Source of the DNA: an uncultured Acidobacteriaceae bacterium
GTDB lineage: Bacteria; Acidobacteriota; Terriglobia; Terriglobales; Acidobacteriaceae
Length of the DNA stretch: 64,000 nucleotides
Direction of reading: 5' to 3'
NCBI GenBank assembly: GCA_903828675.1
Contig: CAIKND010000217.1
Coordinates: forward strand, 62,001-126,000
Shown: in pieces, positions 25,320-34,355 of the stretch
Numbering within the stretch: position 1 is the first letter of the stretch
Layout: each line of letters starts with the position of its first letter
Made by a program: the position numbers and the translations under genes
The notes under the pieces: model-generated
The model's input: the letters and a program-made list of their open reading frames with translations, nothing else
What the model was told of the DNA's origin: nothing
The model's database searches: none

Positions 25320-26627
25320 GTGGATGGCAAGACTGATTCTGGTGCCCTGACTGAAGAGGATACCTCGCCGAGAGCGCGCATTGGACATGTGCGCTGGACG
25401 ATTTGCGCACTGCTGTTCGTGGCCACGTCGATCAACTACATGGACCGCCAGGTTATCGCGATCCTCAAGCCTACCTTGGAGCACAGCATCGGCATGACCG
25501 AAGTGGGCTACGGATACATCGTGGACGCTTTCCAGATTGCCTATGCACTCGGTTTGCTGGTAGCAGGCCGGTTTGTTGACAAGGTAGGCACGCGCATTGG
25601 CTATATGGTCATCATGGCCCTTTGGAGCCTGTCAGCGATGGGGCACGCGCTCGCCAACAGTGTGCTGGAATTCGGCATTGCGCGCTTCTCCCTGGGGATT
25701 GGCGAGTCCGGCAACTTCCCAGCGGCCATCAAGACGGTGGCCGAGTGGTTTCCGCAAAGCGAGCGCTCGTTCGCCACAGGCCTTTTCAACTCCGGATCAA
25801 ATGTGGGAGCCATTCTGGCCCCGCTGGTAGTGCCTTGGGTGACTCTGCACTATGGCTGGCACGCGGCATTTCTTGTCACAGGCTGCTTCAGTGCGATGTG
25901 GATCTTGTGGTGGTTCTTTAACTACCGCAAACCCACAGAGCACGCCAAACTCAAGGGTGCTGAACTGCGGTATATCGATCAGGACCCCTCGGAAAGGCCG
26001 GGTCCACCGATGCCATGGGTAAAATTGCTTGGTTATCGCCAGACCTGGGCGTTTGCGGCCGGCAAGTTTCTCACAGACCCGATATGGTGGCTCTATCTAT
26101 TCTGGCTTCCGTCCTATTTCACCTCCAAGTTCCATCTTGATCTATCGCATCTTGGCCTGCCGCTCATAATCGTTTACAACGCATCGGCGGTGGGCAGCAT
26201 CGGCGGAGGCTGGCTGCCCGCGCCCTTCCGCCGCATGGGCCTGTCGCCGGTAAACGCACGGCTAGCGGCCATGCTGCTTTGTGCCTGCCTGGTGGTCCCC
26301 ATCTTTTTGGTTAACTACCTCCAGTCGGAATGGGCTGCGATCGCGCTGTTCAGCTTCGCGGCGGGAGCACATTGCGGGTGGTCGGCGAATATCCTCACCA
26401 CGCCTTCAGACATGTTCCCGCGCAGCGCAATAGGATCAGTAACGGGAATTGGAGGAATGGCTGGCTCGGTTGGCGGCATGTTGTTGGCAACCTTCGCGGG
26501 CTACATTCTTCAATTGACGCATAGCTATGCATCGCTCTTTGCCATCGCATCAAGCGCCTATTTGCTGGCTCTGCTCATAATGGTCCTGCTTGCTCCAGGG
26601 CTAAAAGAGGTGGAGTCAATCGCATGA
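25320..26627 (+). CDS. MFS transporter, hexuronate/sugar-acid (ACS) family
   Basis: 435 residues from GTG 25320, five bases after AAGGAGA. Motifs NYMDRQVIAILKP, GIGESGNFPAAIKTVAEWFP and FNSGSNVGAILAPLVVPW make it a close paralogue of the transporter at 14418-15668, with about twelve membrane segments. It probably imports a uronate or the 2-keto-3-deoxy acid made by the exported dehydratases. It is followed 106 bases later by the heparinase-like gene, so polymer cleavage and uptake may be co-expressed. Confidence 0.85.
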   Translation: MDGKTDSGALTEEDTSPRARIGHVRWTICALLFVATSINYMDRQVIAILKPTLEHSIGMTEVGYGYIVDAFQIAYALGLLVAGRFVDKVGTRIGYMVIMALWSLSAMGHALANSVLEFGIARFSLGIGESGNFPAAIKTVAEWFPQSERSFATGLFNSGSNVGAILAPLVVPWVTLHYGWHAAFLVTGCFSAMWILWWFFNYRKPTEHAKLKGAELRYIDQDPSERPGPPMPWVKLLGYRQTWAFAAGKFLTDPIWWLYLFWLPSYFTSKFHLDLSHLGLPLIIVYNASAVGSIGGGWLPAPFRRMGLSPVNARLAAMLLCACLVVPIFLVNYLQSEWAAIALFSFAAGAHCGWSANILTTPSDMFPRSAIGSVTGIGGMAGSVGGMLLATFAGYILQLTHSYASLFAIASSAYLLALLIMVLLAPGLKEVESIA

Positions 26628-26733
26628 ACGTCTGTCCACATCCAGGAGAACTTCGGGTCCAAGTTACGCCGGGGAGACAATTCACTGCATCAATCCAAAG
26701 GATGCAATGCCAATATGCAAGGGGAAAGAGTCT

Positions 26734-28758
26734 ATGATCTCCATGAATCGCAGGCAACTGATTGCGAGCGCGGTGGCGCTTCTGGGCGAGGCTCATCTGC
26801 CGTTTGCGTTCGCCTCTCAACAAACTGCCGCGGCAGCCAGCGCTAATTCTGGGGGGCTGGATGGACCGCCGAAGAGTCTGCTCAGTTCGACGTTTACGCC
26901 TGAGTTGCTGGCGAAGTCGTTAGCCTCGCCTTCTGCATGGCATCCTTACCCCAAGGTGGATGAGCGCGAAGCATGGCAAAGCGTTCCGCGCGACGTGGGC
27001 GACGCAGTCGTCAAACGTGCCGAAACGATATTGGGGACTGAATGGGTTTCGCTACCAGCCGAGGTATTCCTGGAATTCAAGCGCACCGGTAACCGCTCGC
27101 ACTACGAGCACTTGTACTTTGGCCGCCGCGAGCGTTTGGGCGACCTGGTCCTGGGCGAGTGCGTCGAGGGAAAGGGCCGCTTTCTCGACGAGATCATTAC
27201 TGGCTTGTGGCTCATTTGCGAAGAAACCTTCTGGGGAATTCCGGCCTGCGTCTACTTGCAGAGGGCAGGCATCGGATCCGGTCTACCGGACGTCACCGAG
27301 CCAGTCGTCGATCTGTTTGCCGCCGAGACGTCGTCGGTTCTTGCCTGGGTTCACTACCTTCTCGGCGCCCGCCTCGATAACATATCTCCGCTGATTACGC
27401 AGCGAATACAGATGGAGGCAAAGCGGCGCATTCTCGATCCCGCAATGGAGCGTGACGATTTCTGGTGGATGTGGGGAGGCGTTGAGGGCAAAGGCCACCT
27501 GAATAATTGGAATCCGTGGATCAACTCCAACTGGATGACGACAAATCTGCTCCTCGAATCGGACCCGGCAAAACGTCTGGCTGCCATTTCCAGGATCTGC
27601 AGGAGTCTCGACCGTTATCTCGCGGATTACTCGGCCGATGGGGGCTGCGAGGAAGGGCCTGCCTATTGGGGAGTCTCCGCCGCCTCTTACTTTGACTGCT
27701 GTGCAATCCTGGAATCGGCCACCGCCGGAGCGGCAAGTGTACTCGCGAATCCGTTCATAAAGAAAATGGAACACTTTATTGCCGATGTTCACATCGCGGA
27801 TGATTACTACGTGAACTACGGTGACGCACACGCAAAGGATGCGCCATCCCCTGAGCTTGCCTACCGAATCGGATCCAGCGTCGGTGATAAGGTGCTTGAG
27901 GCATTCGGCGCCTATTGTTTGCCATCTGCTGCGACTTTGAGTTCGGGTGGGCTGGGCCGCCTTTCGCGGGCGATCCCGGACCTTCTGGCCACGGATAAGG
28001 TTCAAAAAGCGGAGAAAGCGGACGCGCTCGGATTTGATGCTTGGTATCCATCCCTTGGTCTCATGATGGCAAGGGCTAAGGCGGGCTCAAGCGAAGGCTT
28101 CTATCTGGCCGTGCAGGCAGCGGCAAATCTTCGCAGCCATGGTCACAACGACTCAGGCAGTTTCATCGTCTTTCACAATGGCGAGCCAGTATTCATCGAT
28201 GTGGGCGTGGAAGCCTACACTGCAAAAACATTCAGCGCTGATCGCTACAGCATCTGGACGATGCAATCGGCGTACCATAACCTGCCAACAGTGGGCGGAG
28301 TCATGCAGGCCGGTCTGCAACCCATGTATCGTGCCAGTGAAGTTCATTACTTCAACGACGACTCTTACGCCGGCCTGGCGATGAATCTGGCGACTGCTTT
28401 CCCGGCCGAGGCTGGAATCTCTCGATGGGTTCGCAATATCGCGCTCGACCGGAAGGTTGGCCGCATTCTGCTCAGCGAGGACTTCCAGTTACAACGCAAG
28501 TTACCGGTCGTACTCTCCTTCATGACTCCGCGGTTCCCGTCACATGGCGGGAATGGCACCATCGTGCTTGACGCGAAGGATAAGAAGATAAGGGACGTAA
28601 CATTCAAGTACGACACATCGCTTGCTGTGTCGACATTCGAGAAGATTGAACTGAAAGATGAAGGCTTGCGGCACACATGGGGAGAGACGATCTATCGTCT
28701 GCTGCTAACTTCAACGACACCGGTCGACAAAGGGAAGTGGAAAATCGAGATTGTTTGA
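26734..28758 (+). CDS. heparinase II/III-like polysaccharide lyase, exported
   Basis: 674 residues from ATG 26734, behind AAGGGGAAAGAG; an in-frame ATG at 26743 begins the Tat-like NRRQLIASAVALL signal. An N-terminal all-alpha region is followed by the Hep_II_III C-terminal beta domain, recognisable from NLRSHGHNDSGSFIVFHNGEPVF and SIWTMQSAYHNLPTVGG; the conserved His residues there take part in catalysis or Zn binding in this fold. Lyases of this type cut uronate-containing chains (heparin, alginate, oligouronates) by beta-elimination and leave unsaturated uronates. This links it to the hexuronate transporters and mannonate-dehydratase-like enzymes nearby. Substrate unknown. Confidence 0.82.
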   Translation: MISMNRRQLIASAVALLGEAHLPFAFASQQTAAAASANSGGLDGPPKSLLSSTFTPELLAKSLASPSAWHPYPKVDEREAWQSVPRDVGDAVVKRAETILGTEWVSLPAEVFLEFKRTGNRSHYEHLYFGRRERLGDLVLGECVEGKGRFLDEIITGLWLICEETFWGIPACVYLQRAGIGSGLPDVTEPVVDLFAAETSSVLAWVHYLLGARLDNISPLITQRIQMEAKRRILDPAMERDDFWWMWGGVEGKGHLNNWNPWINSNWMTTNLLLESDPAKRLAAISRICRSLDRYLADYSADGGCEEGPAYWGVSAASYFDCCAILESATAGAASVLANPFIKKMEHFIADVHIADDYYVNYGDAHAKDAPSPELAYRIGSSVGDKVLEAFGAYCLPSAATLSSGGLGRLSRAIPDLLATDKVQKAEKADALGFDAWYPSLGLMMARAKAGSSEGFYLAVQAAANLRSHGHNDSGSFIVFHNGEPVFIDVGVEAYTAKTFSADRYSIWTMQSAYHNLPTVGGVMQAGLQPMYRASEVHYFNDDSYAGLAMNLATAFPAEAGISRWVRNIALDRKVGRILLSEDFQLQRKLPVVLSFMTPRFPSHGGNGTIVLDAKDKKIRDVTFKYDTSLAVSTFEKIELKDEGLRHTWGETIYRLLLTSTTPVDKGKWKIEIV

Positions 28759-28799
28759 TTCGCAGTGATCTACAAGGCTCAGAGGCAAGATGTCGACCG

Positions 28800-28825
28800 G
28801 CGCCAGGGCAGGGAAGTCCTGGCGC
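28800..28825. terminator. hairpin terminator between convergent genes
   Basis: GCGCCAGG (28800-28807) pairs perfectly with CCTGGCGC (28818-28825) around a 10-base loop; GGGGTTTAAAG follows. It lies between the convergent heparinase-like and rhamnonate-dehydratase-like genes and may serve both strands. The T-run is short. Confidence 0.5.
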
Positions 28826-28850
28826 GGGGTTTAAAGAGCCATGACGCCCG

Positions 28851-30023
28851 CTACTCGATTACCTTGAATTGCGCAAGCCGCTCCTCGTTGATTGTTATTC
28901 CAAGCCCCGGAACGCTGTCATCGAGATCGATAAATCCGTCCGTTGGTTTCGGCTCGCCATCGAAAATATACCAGAACAATTCATTGCCCACTTCCACATC
29001 CACAGGCGGAAAGAACTCCGCCATTGGCGAATTCAAACTCGCCATCACAACATGGAAGTTATGCATCTGACCTGCATGAGGGATCACCGGAACAGAAAAT
29101 GCCTCGGCCAGAGCCGAGATCTTGCGCGCCTGGCTGATTCCCCCAACGCGGTTGGTGTCGAACTGGATGTAATCCAGTGCATGAGCCTCAAGCAATTCAC
29201 GGAACCCATAAATCGTGGACTCGTGCTCGCCCCCGGCGATCGGAACGGAGTGATACGACTTCAATTCCGCGTACCCGCGCAGGTCATCGGGAATCACCGG
29301 TTCTTCCAGCCAGCGCAGGTTGAACGGCTCCAGCATAGGCAGCATGCGCTTGGCATAGTCCAGCGTCCAGCCCATGTAGGCATCCGCCATCACGTCGATT
29401 CCGTCTCCCACCGTCTCCCGCACCGTACGCACCAGGTCGATGTTCTTTTGCATCCCTGTTGCTCCGTCCACTGGACCCCATCCGAAGCGCAACTTCATGG
29501 CTTTGTAGCCTTCCGCCTTGTACCGGCTCGCTTCGGCCGCCAGCGTATCAAGCGGAGTCGAGTAGAGCCGGCTCGCATACACCGGAATGCGCTGTTTGGT
29601 TCTTCCGCCCAGCAATCGATAGACCGGTTGCTTCGCAGCCTTCCCAAGCAGATCCCACAGCGCGATGTCCACCGCGCTGATGGCTGCCATGCCAATCCCC
29701 TTGCGCCCGAAGGCCATCGTCTTGCGATACATGTGCTGCCACAGAAATTCGATGTCCCAGGGGTCGGCGCCGATCAGCAACGGCGTCAGATATTCATCGA
29801 TCACCTGCTTGGTAACCAAGGGAGCCAAAGCAGCGTTGCCAATACCCACCTGCCCATCGTCCGACTCCACCTCTACAATGAGCCAGCCATGAAATGTGAA
29901 CGTCTTCATCGAGGACTGAGGCAGCGCCAGCAGATCCATGGGGTTTGTGCAAAAATGCGGTGGAAGCGGCGCCGTTTCTCCAGACCACTGTGCCACTCGG
30001 GTGCGAATCTTGCTTATCTTCAT
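28851..30023 (-). CDS. L-rhamnonate dehydratase-like enolase-superfamily protein
   Basis: 390 residues from the ATG at 30023 (MKISKIRTRV); the open frame continues upstream but that stretch looks non-coding. Enolase-superfamily motifs: AVDIALWDLLGKA, MKLRFGWGPVDGATG, DAYMGW, RWLEEPVIPDD, AGGEHE and PVIPHAGQMHNFH. The GPVDG insert, the GGEHE ligand block and the late PHA-HNFH segment are arranged as in rhamnonate dehydratase (RhmD), which makes 2-keto-3-deoxy-L-rhamnonate. Related members act on L-lyxonate or L-fuconate. There is no signal peptide, in contrast to the other enolases here. It is divergent from the semialdehyde dehydrogenase gene, 252 bases away. A GH78-like rhamnosidase elsewhere in the window is consistent with rhamnose use. 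Confidence 0.75.
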   Translation of the reverse strand: MKISKIRTRVAQWSGETAPLPPHFCTNPMDLLALPQSSMKTFTFHGWLIVEVESDDGQVGIGNAALAPLVTKQVIDEYLTPLLIGADPWDIEFLWQHMYRKTMAFGRKGIGMAAISAVDIALWDLLGKAAKQPVYRLLGGRTKQRIPVYASRLYSTPLDTLAAEASRYKAEGYKAMKLRFGWGPVDGATGMQKNIDLVRTVRETVGDGIDVMADAYMGWTLDYAKRMLPMLEPFNLRWLEEPVIPDDLRGYAELKSYHSVPIAGGEHESTIYGFRELLEAHALDYIQFDTNRVGGISQARKISALAEAFSVPVIPHAGQMHNFHVVMASLNSPMAEFFPPVDVEVGNELFWYIFDGEPKPTDGFIDLDDSVPGLGITINEERLAQFKVIE

Positions 30024-30275
30024 AGCTGGACAAGAATTCCTTCGTTGTTGATTAAATGGTTGAGCGCCCGCAGAATGCCGGAACTGAGCATGATAGCGTA
30101 ATTGGCCACCAACTGAACTTTTGCTGCCAGGCTCCAGATTCAGTCTTCGGGCCATAGATACGGCAATTTGAAATCGAGAGGGCAGTAAGCTAATGTCAAG
30201 TCGTTAGGCATTTGCGCAGAACAGGCGCGCCGTGCGACTTAGCAATGTGGCATTTCTTCGGAATTGGGGTGGAAT

Positions 30276-31865
30276 ATGTTGCTTGGGCATTCAATCATCA
30301 ATGGCGAAGCCCGCGAGGGAACAGGCGCGGCATTTGCAGGTCTCGAACCTGCAACCGGGGCCAGTCTCGAACCGATGTATCATGGTGCTTCTGCGGAGGA
30401 TGTCGATCTCGCGGCCAATTTGGCCGAAGATGCATTTCCGATCTACAGCAAGCTTTCCGGACGACAAAAAGGCAGCTTCCTTCGCCATATAGCCGCGGGA
30501 ATTGAATCCATTGCGGCTGAACTGGTTGACCGCGCTCATCGCGAAACCGCACTGCCGAAGCCGCGCCTGCAAGGAGAGGTCGGGCGAACCGCAAATCAGC
30601 TGCGGCTTTTTGCGCAAGCGGTCGAAGAAGGCTCCTGGGCTATGGCCCGTATCGACCCCGCCGAGCCCAATCGCACGCCCATGCCCAGGGCAGATATCCG
30701 CTCTATGTTGCGTCCATTAGGACCTGTGGCAGTTTTTGGCGCCAGCAATTTCCCTCTTGCCTTTTCCGTCGCCGGCGGTGACACCGCATCCGCATTTGCG
30801 GCAGGCAATCCGGTCATCGTCAAGGCTCATTCGGCCCACCCGGGCACAAGTGAAATGGTGGGCCAAGTCATCTGCCGCAGCGTAAGAGAGTGCGGCCTTC
30901 ACGCTGGTACGTTCGCGTTGATCTTCGGTTCAGGCGTCCAGGTGGGGGCGGCGCTTGTGCAGCATCCCGCGGTAAAGGCTGTCGGATTCACAGGGTCATT
31001 GTCTGCAGGCAAGTCGCTCATGGAACTGGCTGCTGCTCGACCGGAACCCATTCCATGTTTCATGGAGATGAGCAGTGTAAATCCGCTTTTCGTGCTTCCC
31101 GAGGCTTTGCGCACACGTCCCTCCCAAATCTCGAATGGCCTTTTTGGATCATTCACGATGGGAGTCGGGCAATTCTGCACCAAGCCGGGGCTGGTCTTTT
31201 TGCCGCAGGATGAACAATCGGACGCATTGGTTGCCGAGCTCGTGGCTCAAGTTGAGAAAGCTGGAGCGTCTTCCATGCTTACTGCTGGAATTTGCAAAAG
31301 CTATCGTTCTGAAGTGGCCCAGCGGAAAGAGCACGTCTCGGCGGACCTGCTTGCACAGCCTAGTTCTGCTGAAGCTACAAATACCACCCAGGTCTTCCCG
31401 GCACTGTTTCAAATCAGCGGAAGCGACCTGCTCAGCAACCCCGAACTCGAAAAGGAAATATTCGGTCCCAGCACACTCATTGTCCGCTACGCCAACCGGC
31501 AGGAGTTGATCGCGCTGGCGCATGCACTGGAAGGGCAACTGACCGCGACCTTGCATGGAACCGAGGCCGACATCGCGGACTACGCCGACCTCATCGCCAT
31601 TTTGGAGCGCAAGGCAGGAAGGCTCGTCGTCAATGGCTTTCCGACCGGAGTTGAAGTGTGTCACGCCATGGTGCACGGCGGACCGTATCCCGCCACCAGC
31701 GATAGCCGCCACACTTCTGTCGGCACGCAGGCAATCTTCCGTTTTGCGCGCCCGGTTTGTTATCAGGACTTCCCCCAGGCCGCATTGCCAGAGGAGTTGA
31801 AGGACGGAAATCCGCTTGGAATCCTGCGCCTGGTCAATGGCGCATATACCCGCAATTCGCTTTAG
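30276..31865 (+). CDS. alpha-ketoglutarate semialdehyde (2,5-dioxovalerate) dehydrogenase
   Basis: 529 residues from ATG 30276. ALDH superfamily motifs: FGASNFPLAFSVAGGDTASAFAAG, GFTGSLSAGKSLMELAAARPEPI, FMEMSSVNP with the catalytic Glu, and GQFCTKPGL with the catalytic Cys. The length and these blocks match the KGSADH type (about 525 residues), which oxidises 2,5-dioxopentanoate to 2-oxoglutarate with NAD(P). This is the last step of the Weimberg and galactarate/glucarate routes. The other Weimberg-type enzymes lie at 35293-38908. It converges with an MFS gene through a small terminator. Confidence 0.85.
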   Translation: MLLGHSIINGEAREGTGAAFAGLEPATGASLEPMYHGASAEDVDLAANLAEDAFPIYSKLSGRQKGSFLRHIAAGIESIAAELVDRAHRETALPKPRLQGEVGRTANQLRLFAQAVEEGSWAMARIDPAEPNRTPMPRADIRSMLRPLGPVAVFGASNFPLAFSVAGGDTASAFAAGNPVIVKAHSAHPGTSEMVGQVICRSVRECGLHAGTFALIFGSGVQVGAALVQHPAVKAVGFTGSLSAGKSLMELAAARPEPIPCFMEMSSVNPLFVLPEALRTRPSQISNGLFGSFTMGVGQFCTKPGLVFLPQDEQSDALVAELVAQVEKAGASSMLTAGICKSYRSEVAQRKEHVSADLLAQPSSAEATNTTQVFPALFQISGSDLLSNPELEKEIFGPSTLIVRYANRQELIALAHALEGQLTATLHGTEADIADYADLIAILERKAGRLVVNGFPTGVEVCHAMVHGGPYPATSDSRHTSVGTQAIFRFARPVCYQDFPQAALPEELKDGNPLGILRLVNGAYTRNSL

Positions 31866-31886
31866 GATCGTTTGCGCCCAACGATC
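31866..31886. terminator. short hairpin terminator between convergent genes
   Basis: GATCGTT (31866-31872) and AACGATC (31880-31886) form a 7-bp stem with a 7-base loop directly after the dehydrogenase stop; GTTGTTAAAA follows. It lies between convergent genes and is probably shared. Confidence 0.45.
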
Positions 31887-31905
31887 GTTGTTAAAAGGGA
31901 CCGGG

Positions 31906-33222
31906 TCATCTTTTTGAATGGCCTACTGGCTGCGCCGGCTTCAAACAAAAGATGATTCCGGCGGCCAGCATCAGTGCCATGGACATGGCGAAATACCCCG
32001 CGCGCGAATTGCCGGTAAGAGCCTGCAGAAAGCCAACTAGCCAGGTGCCGGTAAATCCACCCAGCGCACCAAAGCTGTTTACCAGAGCCATCACTTCTCC
32101 GGCAACGTTCCTGGGCAGCATCTCAGGCACAATCGAGAAAAATGGGCCGTAAGGCGCATACATGGCGCCGCCAGCAACAATCAGAAACGCATAGGCAACC
32201 CAGAAACTATGGGAGGCCGTCAAAAAAGAGACCAGCAGCGCAACTCCTGAGAGCAGTAGAAACGGCCAGATAAAGCGTTGCCGATTCAGCGTGCGGTCTG
32301 AAAAATGTGCGACCCCCAGCATTAGCACCACCGCCAGGAGGAAAGGCGCGGCATTCAACAGCCCAACGGTCTCGATGCCCTGCGCCGATCCGGCGCGAAT
32401 CATCGTGGGGAGCCACAGCACGAGTCCGTAAACTCCAATGCTCCAGCAGAAGTACTGCGCGCACAGCAGCAGTACGCCAGGCACCCGCAAAGTGGCCGCT
32501 AGATTCGCCATGCGGGGCAGCGTCTCCTGTTCAAGTTCCAGATCGCGCGTCAGTCGGTCGCTGCAATCCTTGCTCAGCCATGGCGCGTCCTGAGGGCGAT
32601 CGCGCACTACGGCTACCCACACAAATGCCCATACGATCGAAGGAATTCCCTCAAGCACAAACGCCATCTGCCAGCCGAAGGCCTTGATCAGATACCCGGT
32701 CACCGCGGACATCCACATGACAGTAACGGGATTCCCGAGTATCAGAATTGCGTTCGCACGCGATCTTTCTGCCCGCGTAAACCAGTCCGACAGTAGAATC
32801 AGCATCGCCGGCAGAATCAGGCTTTCTGCCACGCCCAGCAGCATCCGGTCCAACGCCAGGAGCCAGAACACCCTAATCACGCCCGTCAATGCCGCCAGCG
32901 TGCCCCAACTCACCAGCGCAAAGAACACCAGTCGCGTCGCACTCCTGCGCCGCGCGTATGCCGCGCCGGGCACCTGAAAGAGAAAATAGCCTAGGAAGAA
33001 GAGTGAACCAAGAAATGCGGTTCGGGCGTTGCTGATGTGGAGTGTATCCGCCATCCCCGCCGCCGCGCCGAATCCGTAATTCGCCCGATCAAGATATGCA
33101 AGGCTGTACGTAACGAAGACCGCAGGCATCAGGTACAGCCAGCGGCGGCGTAATTCTGTTTTTATCAGCCGCTCAGGGCCGGGGGCGACTTTCGCCTCTA
33201 TCTCAAACTGTTCTTTTTGCAC
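31906..33222 (-). CDS. MFS transporter (ACS family, organic/sugar-acid type)
   Basis: 438 residues, about twelve membrane segments. LAYLDRANYGFGAAAGM at the first transmembrane segment and LLGVAESLILPAMLILLSDWFTRAERSRANA place it in the anion:cation symporter branch used for tartrate, phthalate and aldonates, including the E. coli rhamnonate transporter type. It is clearly different from the two hexuronate-type paralogues in the window. Neighbouring KGSADH and rhamnonate-dehydratase-like genes suggest an aldonate substrate. Confidence 0.78.
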   Translation of the reverse strand: MQKEQFEIEAKVAPGPERLIKTELRRRWLYLMPAVFVTYSLAYLDRANYGFGAAAGMADTLHISNARTAFLGSLFFLGYFLFQVPGAAYARRRSATRLVFFALVSWGTLAALTGVIRVFWLLALDRMLLGVAESLILPAMLILLSDWFTRAERSRANAILILGNPVTVMWMSAVTGYLIKAFGWQMAFVLEGIPSIVWAFVWVAVVRDRPQDAPWLSKDCSDRLTRDLELEQETLPRMANLAATLRVPGVLLLCAQYFCWSIGVYGLVLWLPTMIRAGSAQGIETVGLLNAAPFLLAVVLMLGVAHFSDRTLNRQRFIWPFLLLSGVALLVSFLTASHSFWVAYAFLIVAGGAMYAPYGPFFSIVPEMLPRNVAGEVMALVNSFGALGGFTGTWLVGFLQALTGNSRAGYFAMSMALMLAAGIIFCLKPAQPVGHSKR

Positions 33223-33358
33223 ACAAGCGTTATAGCACCTCGCGGGTCACACCCTCCAGTGCGCCCTTAAGCTCAGCACTTTGCACCTGGCTCCCCGCGC
33301 AAAGGCGAGCGGAAGTCTGGTAGAAGTTTCCCGGAACGCCTTAGAAAAGCGATTCACT

Positions 33359-33374
33359 TGTGACCGTGGTCACG
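33359..33374. promoter_or_regulatory. TGTGA-N6-TCACG palindrome, CRP-family-like operator candidate
   Basis: TGTGACCGTGGTCACG matches the TGTGA-N6-TCACA consensus at 9 of 10 arm positions, and its core GTGACC-GT-GGTCAC is a perfect 6-bp-arm palindrome. It lies about 140 bases before the transketolase start at 33516 and closely resembles the palindrome upstream of rex (1244-1257). Probably a CRP/FNR-family site for the pentose operon. Confidence 0.5.
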
Positions 33375-33515
33375 CCAACGAGTCAAATCGCAGAACTACA
33401 CTTGTGCTGCTTTCAGAGTCGGTCGGCACCGGTATTGGATGGGGTCAGGCACACGATCCTGAGGTGAATAGGCAAGCGTCGCGGGGGCGGAAAGCCCGTG
33501 CCGGGAGGAAGATGG

Positions 33516-34355
33516 ATGGCAAATCCTGACAAGATTCAGAGAGTCAAAAAAATCGCATGGGACCTCAGGGCTGACGTGGTGAGAATGATCGGTGTCGGGA
33601 AGCCTGGGCACCTCGGCGGTTCGTGCTCGCTTGCAGAGATCGTGGCGGCCTTGTACTTCGAGAAGATGCACTTCGATCCCAAAGCGCTGGACGATCCAAA
33701 TCGAGATCGTTTTCTCGTCAGCAAAGGGCATTCCGTGCTCATCCAATACGCGGCGCTGCTGGAACTGGGCGTGATTCCGCGCGAAGAGATGGGGAAGCTG
33801 AAGACTATCGGAGGCATTCTGCAAGGCCATCCAGATTTGATGACCCCCGGAATTGAGGCGGTGACCGGCTCCCTCGGACAGGGGCTTTCGATTGCCAATG
33901 GCATGGCGCTCACGCTGCGGCTCAAGAAAAGCCCAGCGCGGGTGTATGTGGCGATGGGCGACGGCGAACTGGCCGAGGGCCAGTTGTGGGAAGCGGCCAT
34001 GGCTTCGGCTCGCTACAAGCTGGACTCGCTTACAGCTATTGTCGATCGAAACCGGATTCAGGCCACGGGGCCAACCAAGGACATCTTCGACATCCCAAAT
34101 CTGGAAGACAAGTGGCGGGCGTTCGGATGGAATGTGTTAAGCGTGGATGGACACGATGTGGGCGCGATCCTGGATGTCCTGGATGAGGCGGCCGCGTTCA
34201 AAGGCGGTCCAACGGTTATCGTGGCTGAGACGATCAAAGGGAAGGGCGTTTCGTTCGCCGAGAATACTGCGGCCTTCCACAACGGCGCCATGAGCCAGGA
34301 GCAGTACGACAAAGCGCTTGTTGAAATCGAAGAATCCGGGAGGATGGCGCAATGA
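33516..34355 (+). CDS. transketolase, N-terminal (TPP-binding) subunit
   Basis: 279 residues from ATG 33516, six bases after GGGAGGA (33503-33509). It holds the transketolase N-terminal half: GKPGHLGGSCSLAEIVAALYF, the VSKGHS block, GSLGQGLSIANGMA and GDGELAEGQLWEAAMAS with the TPP-binding GDG motif. The C-terminal half is a separate gene overlapping by four bases, so this is a split two-subunit transketolase. Such pairs occur for apulose-4-phosphate and sulfo-sugar pathways as well as for ordinary pentose phosphate metabolism. Here it heads an operon of oxidative pentose genes, so a branched pentose or ketose substrate is plausible but unproven. Confidence 0.85.
   Translation: MANPDKIQRVKKIAWDLRADVVRMIGVGKPGHLGGSCSLAEIVAALYFEKMHFDPKALDDPNRDRFLVSKGHSVLIQYAALLELGVIPREEMGKLKTIGGILQGHPDLMTPGIEAVTGSLGQGLSIANGMALTLRLKKSPARVYVAMGDGELAEGQLWEAAMASARYKLDSLTAIVDRNRIQATGPTKDIFDIPNLEDKWRAFGWNVLSVDGHDVGAILDVLDEAAAFKGGPTVIVAETIKGKGVSFAENTAAFHNGAMSQEQYDKALVEIEESGRMAQ

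Noticed and set aside
28869..30101. Long open frame opposite the rhamnonate-dehydratase-like gene
   Set aside because: Mirror frame of a clear enolase-superfamily gene; product is rich in Arg, His and Gln and has no family motif.
30333..30375. T-arm-like sequences (GCAGG-TTCGAGA-CCTGC on the reverse strand) suggesting a tRNA
   Set aside because: They lie in the N-terminal coding part of the semialdehyde dehydrogenase, where LEP codons occur twice; no acceptor, D or anticodon arms can be built.
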